A program made the translations under genes and the position numbers. This document shows positions 38,157-50,800 of a stretch of 64,000 nucleotides of DNA, piece by piece. The stretch is taken from NCBI RefSeq assembly GCF_050948175.1, contig NC_135203.1:806001-870000 (forward strand), read 5' to 3'. How positions within the stretch are numbered: the first letter of the stretch is position 1; the number at the start of each line of letters is the position of its first letter. This DNA is from Xylocopa sonorina (lineage: Eukaryota; Arthropoda; Insecta; Hymenoptera; Apidae). The notes under the pieces were generated by a model that was not told the origin of the DNA, did not search any database, and worked only from the letters and a program-made list of their open reading frames with translations.

Positions 38157-38883
38157 TTAAACGTAGCTCTCTTGTTTTTTTTTAGCGATATTGCTACTAC
38201 TAACGACCGTCGTCTGGAGCGGTACTTTTATCTGTTTCTCTGCTGTCGTGTTGTTGCATGGCACCTTAACGCTGCTGCTTTTGTTGCTACTGTGCCTCCT
38301 CCAAAAGTCCGAATGATTGCTGCTACAGTTGGTCGAGCCAGTATTATAGGTACCCGTCTTCTCCGACGTTTTCTTTTTCTTCCTTCTGTTCGGGCTCAAA
38401 CCGCACAATCTGAGGAATCCTTCCCTAAATTTCGTGGACATCAGATTGTACAGTATAGGATTAATGGCAGAGTTCAGGTACAGCATCACCCGGCAAAAGT
38501 ACAGCAGGCTGAAGTAACTCTCGACGCCGAGATCAGCGATCTTTTTCGTCGGTACGACCAGAATCCAAAGCGTCAACGCTCGGAATGGTAGCAGAAAGAG
38601 GAAAAAGAAGAAGACCACCGTACCGAGCATCAGCATAACCTGCTTGCGATACTTGAGCAAGTTGTTCGACGAGCCACGGCTTATTGTCGGGTTCGTCATC
38701 AGATGTCGCGCTATCACCGTGTACAGAACCACCAGAATGAACAGTGGTATCACGAAGAACACGATTATCATCAAGACGAAGAAGCCGATCCTCCAGTAAG
38801 TATTTGCAACTGTATTACAGGTCGGAATGTACGTACCGTCCGTACCCTTCTCCACCTCGTACGTGACCATCAGCAGAATCGGG
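38157..38883 (-). CDS. ETHR: ETHR alternative 3' terminal exon, distal (TM5-TM7, Ser/Asn-rich tail)
   Basis: The exon follows an acceptor (gttcacag) and begins PILLMVTYEVEKGTDG. It encodes an extracellular loop with the conserved Cys (YIPTCNTV), TM5 (IGFFVLMIIVFFVIPLFI), TM6 with FLLPFRALTLWILVVP, and TM7 with NSAINPILYNLMS, a normal NPxxY. The tail is long, rich in Ser, Asn and Lys, and ends ESYV-stop, fitting a class I PDZ ligand (S-x-V). It shares only family-level similarity with the proximal exon, so the duplication is old. Whether it is type A or type B needs alignment. Confidence 0.9.
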
Positions 38884-41800
38884 CTGTGAACAAACGTTTA
38901 TCTGGGTGATTGAATGCTTTTCTACTAAATTCTTATTTTTTACATAGTATTCACTCAGCATATTTTAAGATTGATGGTACATCGATATATTTGCCTCCTG
39001 TTTTATTTTTCAAACAATGCTAATACACAGCTCTTACAGTAATTCTTCACTAAAATATCATGGAATGTTACTTCTAATCGCATTACAAAGCAGTTACCAT
39101 CGATCGGTAACATGAAAAGTATGCTCGATTTCCGTCCTTAATCCTCCTCGAGGCTCGACTACCGTCCAACGAAATTAGTTGCAATATGTTTAACTGTCTA
39201 CAATACTACCAGTGGGACCGTCTCCATTGCGCAGTTACAAGGAAAATATTGTCAGACGAATTTCTCTTCCTGATCGCTAGAATCCGTTCTCCTAGTTCCG
39301 GTCGTGTTACTCCTTCCAGTCTCGCCCCTGCATCTGTTCATTTTACACAGTCCGAAAAACCCTTTTCGAAACTTGCTGCTCATTAAATTGTACAATACTG
39401 GATCGAGAGCGCTGTGCAAGTAAAACATAACTCTGCTGAAGTTAAGAAGCGCGAAGAACGTGTCCGGACCGATGACAGCGATTCGTTCGGCTGGCGTGAT
39501 CACTATGTAAAAGGTCAGAATTCGATACGGCGACAGACAGACGAAGAAACTGATGACCACCGACATCAGCATAGTGATCACGTGTTTCTTCGCTCTAGCG
39601 TGGTAGGAGTCGATGGCATTGATGGGATCGGGCGTCAGCTGTTTGACGATGAACGCGTACAGGATCAGCAGGATCAGCAACGGCGCGAGATAAAATAGGA
39701 GAATGAGAAGTAGGAAGAAGACCACAGTGGCGCTAGTGTCAGCCATCGTCAGACAGACGGGGACAAAGTTCTTAGCCTCTTGATCATTCTTGCTGTCCCT
39801 GATGCGCGTCTCCTGGTACTGCGAGACCCAGATTATGGGACTGCAATCAGTTAAAGTGAAATTGACATGCGACTGCTAAAAGTTTCGGCGTCTTCAAACT
39901 GGACAAAGTTTCGAGTGGGAAGGATGACGCAGATTAATGCGAAAACAGTTTCCAGCCCTCTTACCGAGCGTAAGCTTGCGGTTTAATTGGAACTTCGACG
40001 ATTTAAGACGGGAAACTGGTGTTGCATCGTCTAGGGTTGCGCGGAGTAGTCTTTAACCCCTTAACTTAGAATTATGCTTCAGAGGCGTCGTAAGTCTATC
40101 GGACCAAACATGAGTAAGACACCTCAGAGTCGTCGTAAGTCTACCGGACGAAACATAAGCAAGATGTCTCAGAAACTTGGTGGGGCGGCCGTCGCAAATA
40201 ATGCGGCCCGGACAGTTGGAAATTAAATCGTAAGACAAGGGGTTAAGGCGCACATTTAGAGAAGCGAAGAAATTTAAAGCGGTTAATTATTCCATACTTT
40301 TCTATCTCTAGGTGGAATCGTTGAACTTTTGAAAGGGTTCATAGAGAGATGATACAGGGGACAGCAATTTACATTCGCTTTTCAGTAAATTGTTTAACAA
40401 ATTGACCCGATGAGGATTAATGTGTAACGACAGAGCGATCAATGAGGATTTTATTGCTGAGAAGCATTTGAGTCAACGGTATAACATAGAGCGTTTTGCA
40501 AACTCAGTTGGCACATATTTCAATTAGTTGGATTGATGATTATTCTAATTATTAATAGTTTCTCCATCCAATTAGTAATTTTCCACATTTTTTCCAATTT
40601 TAGCTTTCCACAAATAAATCATAGACAGTGATCGAGTCGCTCGAATTTCTCGTGAGAAGAAAAAGCTCTTAACTTTTTCTAGGCTCGTTTTATGTATTTT
40701 CACGTATTCTCACGTAACGGAACGTAACAGTATCCTGTTGCTTTCTTTCCTTTCCTTTTTCTTTCTTCTGCCTTGGCGCGGATCCGATCTTCGCACGAAA
40801 AACGATGCCGCGATATTGAATTTCCTTCAATGCCCGAAGTAATGCAATTTTCGGTAATTGCAGAGGTCCTGTTTACTTTTCTCTTTTTTTAGAGGGATGA
40901 AGGATAAGTAGAAACTTTTTTTTCGTTTATTCCTTTGAAAAAATTTAGAAAGATAGAAAAATATAAAGAAGAAAAGATATATTACTTGTATAGTATCTAC
41001 TACTGTGAAACAGAATATAATCTATTTTGTTTAGGACATAAAGTTACATCTTTACAACAGTTAACCCTTTTTACTCGAAAATTTGTCTTCAAGTTCGACG
41101 GCTCCTCGATGGGAACGATGCAAATAATCTTCGGTTCAAAAACAAATCGTAATAACTTTATTTGTTTTGTTAGCAAATTACATATGTTAATAAAATATCT
41201 AACATATTTATATTTAAAGAGTGACTTAAATAAACTAAAGGACCTATTCAAAAACCATATGTTTTCGCCCCCAATCGATTTTGTTTAAACTTTGCATATT
41301 TGTAGATCTATATGTATCTCATCAATTGCCAGAGTCTCTATCTGTCGGGCCTTTTAATAAGGGAGGGGGAGGGGGTCAAAGTACGCATTTGGCGAAATCT
41401 TTCGGAGGCTATAACTTTTGATCAAAAAAAGATATCGACTTGAGTTTTGCGTCAAAAAATCACAAAAAAATTAAGCTTTCGAATGCTATATAATTTTTTC
41501 GGAATTTTTAAGTCACTTTTTATGCTTTTTTCTAGTTTTCGGGTTAGTGAAAAATTGCGAAAAATTGTTATTCCCAAAATAGGTATCCCTAGATTTTAAC
41601 AAAAAACTCAGTATAGGAAGCTCATTTTATGCTCTTTAATTATTCCTCTTTTTCTAGATGTCTTTTTTCTTTTGTATGTTATTCATCTTCATCTTCTGTA
41701 TCTTCTGATGTTGGTCTTATATGAGGAAAATGTATGTTTAAAAAATTAGCTGGTGCTAATAGATCACTGTATCGTCCAAATCCCAGGTACCATATTATTG

Positions 41801-44800
41801 CTAACACATGAGCACAGCAACCAACAGTCCTCGCTCCGTTTCTACACTGGCAGTAATAATTTCTGACAGACGTAATTGTGGGCTGTGCGATATCAATTAA
41901 AATGAATATCGAATAAAGCTTCTGAGCACAGTGTCGTGATTGCAATTTAGCTTTTATGAACAATGGTGTCTGAATATCCAATCCATATTTGCTGAAGTCT
42001 GGAAGATGGCTTTCCTTGCTGATAAAAAATTGGTACTTTCCAGAAAGCAAGTAATTCGCTATATACGACTTTGCAAGTGATAATTGATATGATCCCGTGA
42101 ACGATTTTAAGCACTTTAATGTCCAGGCTGGGAAGTTTTCATAATGTTTCAATGTCATGTTTTCAAAGTTTTTTATTTTTTTTACAAGACCTTCGCATTC
42201 TACAATTTGCTGCATTATATTTGGTTTGTTTAGGTCTTTTAATAAAGTTGAAGCCACTTCTGGATCATCATTATCACTATATATTCGTTTAAAGTATGCG
42301 TTGTGAAGAGCACTTGCAATTTTAAAATCTTCAAACAATTTTGGGACACATTCTGAAGCTATAGCTGTTTTGAAATATTTAAATCTTTTAAGTGAGCTAT
42401 TTACACTTTCTACTACCCATCTTTGTTTGGTGCATACTCGACTTTCGTTTGCTTCAGAGGTTGATAGTTGTTTAACTCCTTTTTTTAGCAGGGCAGGAAT
42501 GACGACTTTGTAATTATTTTGTAGTATTTCATTTTTTACGTAGGAAAAGCCTCTGTCAAGAATGAAGATATCACCAGGTTTGAAAAAGTTCTTAAACCAA
42601 TCGGTATTCATAATAAATCTAAAGATATCTGCATCAGATACTGTTGCTGCCCACAATTTATTTGGACCAAAAACATCCAATATATAACCATTCGTAGTTA
42701 CTGCCAGCATCGGTTTTAAAAAGTTCTTCTTTTTTGACCACTATACGTCACTCTTTAGAAGCGATAATTCGTACTTTTATGCAAATAAACATAAGTACCA
42801 TCCCATATGGTGATTATTGCATCATCATCTTCATTAATATTATTTATGCGACGAGAAATTGCCGAAGTTTGTCTTTTAATTTTGTCCCGTGTAATATTAT
42901 TTAAAAAATGTGGTACAAAGTTAGTCATGACTGTTTCTCTTACGGAAGATATCACTCGACTTATTGATGCCTGTGATAGATGAAGAAGAGAAGCCACTTC
43001 ATTCTGAGAAAAACCATGGTATAAATGCATTAGATATGTCCCAAGCTTATTATTCAAATGGCATTCGTTTTTTCCAAAGCAATACTCAGCCATATTTAAA
43101 AATTCGGATTTCTCCAATCTTGAAGAATAATGTAAGTAACATTAAATTAAAAAGTATTTTTAAAAACGAATTCTTCCTAGTACAATAATAATCTCAATCT
43201 CCGATGATAATAATTTTAATAATAAGTCACAATATGTTAAGAAAAGCATTTGTTTTGCTCGAATTTCGCGTCCACAGCTTGCGCATCGACACGAATATTA
43301 TGTTATAACTTTTAAACAAAAAGTTTCCCCAGAGTAAGATTTATACCACTTAAAGAGCATAAAATGAGCTTCCTATACTGAGTTTTTTGTTAAAATCTAG
43401 GGATACCTATTTTGGGAATAACAATTTTTCGCAATTTTTCACTAACCCGAAAACTAGAAAAAAGCATAAAAAGTGACTTAAAAATTCCGAAAAAATTATA
43501 TAGCATTCGAAAGCTTAATTTTTTTGTGATTTTTTGACGCAAAACTCAAGTCGATATCTTTTTTTGATCAAAAGTTATAGCCTCCGAAAGATTTCGCCAA
43601 ATGCGTACTTTGACCCCTTCCCCCTCCCTTATTAAAAGGCCCGACAGATAGAGACTCTGGCAATTGATGAGACACATATAGATCTACAAATATGCAAAGT
43701 TTAAACAAAATCGATTGGGGGCGAAAACATATGGTTTTTGAATAGGGTCCTTTGAAGACAACAGAGAGTTCTTTAGCAGTGATATCAATTTGTTTCGTAT
43801 AGGCGGAAGTCAATTTTTCGGAAAGTAACAGAACTACACGTCATTCTGTCAACGGTGGTAGTAAAATTGCACCATAGATCAGAGAGGAGGGTTCCTTGGG
43901 CGATTCATCAATAGTATTGTGTAGCAGGGCCGTCTGCGAACGCTTAAAATAGCATTCAACGGATTTCCCCTAAAAAATTACGCGTACGTATATCTTGCAT
44001 CCGAATTACAGCAAAGTATATTTGCTTGTTCAGCTTCCCGGCGTTCAACAGATATACGTTTTTCTACCGTAGAAAGTAACAGTTTGGTTCTTCGGAATTT
44101 TCAACTTCTTCATCATAATCAATTTATTTTTCAAATAGTATCATCTGAATTTATGTACGTCAAGATTTACAGTCTTAATTATTGTAAAAGATCAGGATCC
44201 AGGGATTTCAATTAAAAATTTTTTTACCGAAGGAAAATGAAAAATTGTAGGTTAAAGAGAAAGCTGAACTTATATGTAAAATGATAACTTTTCCCAGCGA
44301 TTTATTTGTGAAACTCCTATATTCTGAATTCCCGTTCACTGGCCTGGAAAACCTGTTTCTTATCGCGTTAAGACTCCACGGGATCTGAAGAGGATACCCC
44401 AGGTTTATTACTTTTCCAGGCGATAAGTCCTTCGAGAACGAACTCTACAATTCTTTTACCTTTCTATACACTTTTGAATATTAGAAAACCTTTTAAGTAG
44501 TACGATCGTCACATTTCTGCGACATTTCATTTTCATAAGTTCCAACTGCAGTTCATTTTTAATTAAATTCTATTTTTCAATTTGCTTTTTTCCTTTTCGA
44601 TCTGCCATTTTTGTTTTATGCTTATATATCACGTTTATTCTTTAGATGCACCTTTTATACAATGAAAATTAAGCGCGATGCTTGACAAAAATTCCAATAG
44701 CTAAACAAGCAAATATTTTCACAGAAATCGTACTTTAAAATGATCCTTAAAAGTACATCCTTAAAAGTATCTCAGCACTATAATATTTGATATAATATTG

Positions 44801-47800
44801 GATTGCTTCATCTGTTTTTCTTTTTCGAGCGAATAATATCATGATGTAGTTGTTTCTTTAATTTAAAATAAGTTTTGTACAAGGCAGCTACAATTGGCGT
44901 GCAAAGTAGTATAACAGTAATGCACTAGAGGATGAATTTATTGAAGCGTATCTTATAGTTGTTTTCTATAACTTGATGGATTGATGCGGAGACTGTTCTT
45001 ACTCATCAAGTTTTAATTGCATGTGAAAATTCTTTATATGGCTCTCTTCCTCTAAGTTTCCTCACTTTTCAATTTTTCCTTGATTCAAATTTATTATCCT
45101 TTTCCTGTCTCATATTTCTCCATTTAGTAAGTAATCACGTAATATATTTTTATAAAAGGTTAATTAGAACAGTACAAGAATTGGCAAAGATGTATTTTCG
45201 GTTTTATAGTGTGAAATAAAATTAATTTTTTATCAGACCCTGAGAGTAACAGCTAGAAACAAAATAACGCACAATTTGCTTGTAACCAAACCTAAATATG
45301 TCTGATATCAAATGTGAAAAGGAAAAAATGATAATCACAACGCTATCTATGCGATGTGAACACCGGAAATACTTTTTTTCCAACCCAATATTTTCATCGT
45401 ATTCTTTTTCTTCCTGATTAGATCCAATTACAACTGTTATTAAATTTCATCGAGCAAATTAGATAAAAGTTACTAACGCCGTCTTATTGAGAACTTGTTG
45501 CTTCGCAGTAACGGATTTGATTCATGATCTGAATTCATTTTATTGGAAATTTTAAGTTCATTCTACTTTCTTTCCTTATCGACGGAAGATATTCAGAGAT
45601 TTCTCGTTCCTGGATGAGGAACAGGAGCAAAAATCTTCCTACGATCTGCAGTCTTTCCAATCCCATAATCTATGGACATGGATTATGTATTTTTCTTTCC
45701 CATCAATAACACTGTCGAAAATCCGAGATTACGATTTCGAAAGGCACTCCAGTCGGCAAACACCGTCAGGACATATATCGCGGAGGCGTAACGTTGAATT
45801 TTCAAGCTCATTAATGCTATCGACAAGCTATCCCTGTATGCGTTTATTTTCCTCAGACTATGGCCGTTTACGTCACGAATGTAAGACTGGAACTCTATAA
45901 AGTTGGTGTACAGTCGATGTTACGATTGGATACGAGAAATGTAATTCCTGGACTTCCAAAGAAGTCGCGGCGGACTTTGAGTTGCCGTTTCTGTTAGTTT
46001 ACCAACAGTTTTGAATTCTTCATTAGTGAAGTTTATTGAGAATAACTTTCTTCTTTTTTCTTATTTGAACAAGTAAAATAGATAAGATATTTCCTAAATT
46101 ATGTTCCGCATCATTTATTTTTCACCGCTTAATTGGAAAACTGTACTAATGATTTACGAGTATTCCTAGCTTGCTATTCCGTAGTTCTGACCTAAATGCG
46201 TGGCTTACAATAAATAATTTTAATATTCGAACATCAATGTAACTTCTACTGCATTACCGTCAGAAAATATTACCATAGGGCAGAACTTACTGGTACATTG
46301 GAACAAATTGCATGCGTGTCACGTGATCCACGTACATACACGCATAGCGCCACACGGAGCACGTGCGAGCAGTGCAGGAAACGCGTATTTAGGTTAAAGG
46401 ATTATCTAATACAACAGCGCAATTTTAACGATATTCCACAGAAAAGGTATTACCTAGTGAGTTGTTCCAACTGGCGTTTACTCGAAACAATGTACATACA
46501 AATTTGCATTTTCAAGTCAAAACTAATTTCAACCAGTGATTCTATAGTGTAGTCTTAAACTAGTTTAGTTTTTATTCAGTCATCCGTCGTTGTCTCCTCT
46601 GGCCTGAATTGTCCTTCATCAGTCTGAAATACGTGGTCCTATTAGCGTCTTTTTTTTCTTAGTATTTTCTTTTTTCACAGAGCAATCCTCATCCACTTTT
46701 TTCACGAAGGCTGACTTTTCAGCGGCCATAAACCCAGCGAGGCTTCGTGTTTGAAATGGCCGAACGCGTCCCCGTGATCCACGAGGGGAAAACGTGTTAG
46801 CGACGCGTAAAGCTCTTCCCAAGAAGTGGTTCACAAGCGATATTCCTTTACGACACGTGATACGGGATGCCTCCTTTCGTCCGAAACTACTCGAACGTGA
46901 ACGGAACACCGTGTGGACTTTACGAGTCGTTGGAATCGAATCTTTTAGCCACTATGGTTGCTATCCTTTGGTATTACGTTTCAAAGGGACAGATGGTGGG
47001 TGTAATTGAGATGAATCTTCGATACGAGGTATTTTTCTCGAGTGTTTCAAAAATTTAAGGACAATCTGAAACTGTACAGGTTGGAAAAAGCTTATTTGAA
47101 AGCACAAAAACGGCACTTGTAACTGTAAGGATTTTTCGAAGTTAATCAATATTACTCCGTCCATATTGCAGATCTTCACGAATTAATAAATAACACATGT
47201 CATGAGCACTATGAACAATATTGGTTTGCTTATGCAATAATGCTTCATGAGCAATATTGGTTCTTTTTAACTAAACGATGATAGTCGTTCATGATATTTA
47301 TTAAGCGAGAATTCAGATTGTTTCTCGGTAGGTAGGCTTTGATTTTTTCTTGTCCCTAGATGTAATTACATAAAGTGGCCACGGGTAGTTCTACTTAATG
47401 TTCCACAAGCGGAAGCTGCATCAGAAAGAGTCTCATCCATGGGAATATTAATGTAATTCCAGGAAAGCATTCACAGTTTTGTTCCGGATAAATATTCTCT
47501 TTACAATTTTCTGCTGTATGCTTAGAAACGAGCGTGTAATGACGTTCACTGTCATGCGTTCCCATTTTTAAAACGGATAATGTATGTAATTATTTGTAAA
47601 AGTATTCTACTATTACTTTGTGTGTTATACTTTTTTAATGACCAAGTGCATTTATATAAATCGTGTCCATGTTATTAATGTAAAAAAACTACACTTGCAT
47701 ATTCTTTAAATTATTCAGGGGAATTGATGCCAATTTCCGTGAAACAAAATTTCCAATTGTAAATGAAAGTCAAAGCGTTTAAACTTCGTGGAAAGCTGAA

Positions 47801-50800
47801 TGTTTCCAGCAATGATGCATACCGAATGATAATCGTAAAACAGACTTGAAACGTGTTACCATACTGCCCTGGCTTTTGCAGCTTTTCTTTTAATTTCTAT
47901 CAGGTTGAGGATACCGTTGCTCTGTCCCGTTACCCCCACACTTATAATCCACGTCCATTCCTACTGCCACACCTACAGCTGTCAGAAATTTCTTGAAAAT
48001 ATTTTACAGACCATTAAGGTTCTTCAGGTCAGACATCGTAGTTCTCTCTTATCATCGCCACTTGGTATCGATTTTCACGGCCGAACTTCCTTGGAAAATA
48101 TCACCGAGGGAAGCCATCCTCCGCGCGTGGAACGATATGGTAACAGATGGCCGAGGATAGGGATTGGTTTTCACGATATATAAATTTATTTGCAACTGTA
48201 TGAAACGATTGAATTAAAACTTTTATTTATTCTGAATTCCTATTCAACGCGATCTAGTTTTTAACACCGCCATATATTGTCTGCGAATGACCGTTGGTTT
48301 CACTAAAAATGGTAAATGGTAAATAGGACCCATTTTTTACTTTAATGGTTTTGAACACAGCAATCGTGTAGAGCCTATTAACGAGGAATGGAACCCAATT
48401 TGTTTTTCAAGTATCTCAATAGTAATGCTTTTAAAAGAATAGTTCGTGACCGTACATTCGATATTTTAGTACGCCAAGGTTGATACACGTGTCACGATTT
48501 ACTAAAATGGCATACAATACAAGATACCATTTCGTACAATTCCGTACATTTAACGAATTGTTTCATTGTCGAACGACTTGTACCGCTTTCGTCATTTCAA
48601 TGCGTCGCTTATACATTTCCGTATCACGTAACTGCATCAACGATTGCTTTTATCGCGATGAAAAGTCGTGAAGTGTGACCATAGCGCTTAATTAAGCGCG
48701 CTTCGGTCGTAAAGGCATCGCTCGTTGTGCACGTAGGCGCAGCGTAGGAAAAAGAACGTAGAGAAAGAAAAATATGTTGGACAAGCAACGTGCAACGCGG
48801 CTGTATTTAACGATACTGCCCTTGTAGCCTGTATACGACGTAAACCTGCGTGATTCACTTCTACATGGTTTGCAGCACCGCGTCGCGGCCGTTTGCGCCA
48901 CTTTAACGCGTTGTTTACGCTGTCTGGTAATTAAGTTGAGAATCCTCCCGCGGGTAGGGATTGTAAACGGCTCTCCCGGTCGCGTTTAAGTCGTGAAACA
49001 TTTTCATAAGAAAAATGACCGTGATTTCCAATTCGCTTTCAACTTGTGCAGTAGAGTTGCAGTAATTAAGAGAGAAGATTAAAGAGGAATAGATCGGTTA
49101 CTAGGTCTTCAACTAAAATTTGAAGCCAGCAAAACAGAGAAGGACGAGACTTCGTTCAACACCTGTTTAAATAGTACACATAGTACTAAATTGAAGCTCA
49201 CGAAAGTGATGGAGAAACAAAACTTAAACAAATGTTTGTATTTATTCTAGTAAACAGTACATATATTCTGTTATATGGAAACGCGCGCGAATGAAAATAA
49301 AATATGACGGGAAACAATGAGGCACAGTAAAAGAGAAGTAGGGATGAGAGGAGGATCGTTAAACGAGCGAAAAGAGCGCGGAAAGCATGCATGAGCTGAG
49401 AAAAAAGCGGGCAACAAAAATGGCAATGCAAATAGCCGATCGATTTGATTTGTCTTTTTTTTCTTTTCTCTCTTGTTTTCTCACCTCGTGCATAGCGCCG
49501 CAGCCAGCCACGCCAGTAGACAAAGAAACGTCGCTCTGGTCTTTGTGCACATGTATCTGTGGACAAATAAAAATCAATCTAGTCGCCGAGCAATGGTTCG
49601 CGGACGGTTTCCCACGAAATCGTGATGGACGTCTCGAATTGACGCCGTGGAACACATACTCGATGGCTGGTAGCGCTGGCTAGACGATAAATCGAGCGAG
49701 GCAGAGCGCAGGGAAATTACTAACGCGGGCGCAGGGGCGGATCAAGACAAGTGGAGGCCCTAAGCAGTGAAAATTTTAGGCCCCACCCTATTAACTAAAA
49801 GTTTACAACTTATAGGTCATAAATTTAGTATTTTGTTCGACTATTTTATGGAGGATTTTTTTAACTGTTTCGATCATTTCCAAAATCTTTGAGTTAAGAT
49901 ATTTGAAGATCTTGGTGGCCCTGCGGGCTGTTTGCTATCCGGAACCCTACGCGACCGCTTAGTTCGTCTTTCCGCGATCGCAGAGAGCTCGAAGAAATAA
50001 CTCGTAACCGTGACTGACACGTCCGTTGTACACGCATTTACTCCTACATAGTTTAACCCTTTGCGCTCAACGACCAATTTCAATTGATTGCGAAACAGCA
50101 GCCCGTCTACGTCTCACAAAGCATACAATGATTTTACGTACAAACTAGTTTACAAAATCGCTACTTTAACGAGTAGTTAATAAAAATACAGAAACGTAAA
50201 AAGAAAAACAGATACAGATATTTAATTAAAACGAAATTGAGCGTACACGTTTAATTAATGTTATCATCTATTGATAATACGTGCATTAATATTCTGTCGC
50301 ATAGCCCTTGGCATCTATGATTTTTGGCACTGTAGACATCGTGACGTGAATCAATTATTTTCTTCGTACTGAGGAATGAAATACTGTCCGATGCTCGGAC
50401 CCACTCATGTCCTTGACCCACTCATCAGATTATATTTGACATAATTCTAAATCCATCCTGACAAGTTTCCCAATTTCGCATTTTCCTCGTTGCACAGGAA
50501 ACCGATGATGATTCATTTGCGCGTGATTATTACGCGAGATCTAGTAGTCTCTTTCGCAATTATTTAACCGTTTCCATTCGAAAAAGAGAGTAACAGCATT
50601 ATTATTTACATAAAATTTGTAATTTGCCAGAATAAATGAAGTTGTTACGATTTGCTGTGATACTGAACATTATTTGCATTGTCTCCATTAAGGTGCCTCC
50701 GAGTGCAAAGGGTTACAATCTCATTGCACATCTTAATATCAGCGTTCAAAAGACGAAAGCATGGTACGTAAACACGTAAAATAGGTATAATAATTTTGTA

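Noticed and set aside
37787..38591. Asn-Asp, Met-Ile and Ser-Leu repeat frames across the microsatellite
   Set aside because: They are translations of a hexamer tract and, further on, antisense to the ETHR last exon.
46619..47009. Basic 96-codon minus frame and overlapping plus frames
   Set aside because: There are no recognisable domains or splice context, and several frames are open at once, as expected for chance in a GC-richer patch.
49198..49683. Overlapping frames of 98-122 codons on both strands
   Set aside because: Only the 72-base ETHR TM4 exon inside them is real; the rest shows no family features and clashes with the splice sites.
49715..49800. AGGGGCGGATC and flanking GAGGCCCTAA / TTAGGCCCC resembling a DNA-element end
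   Set aside because: There is no partner end or target duplication, so it is too weak to annotate.
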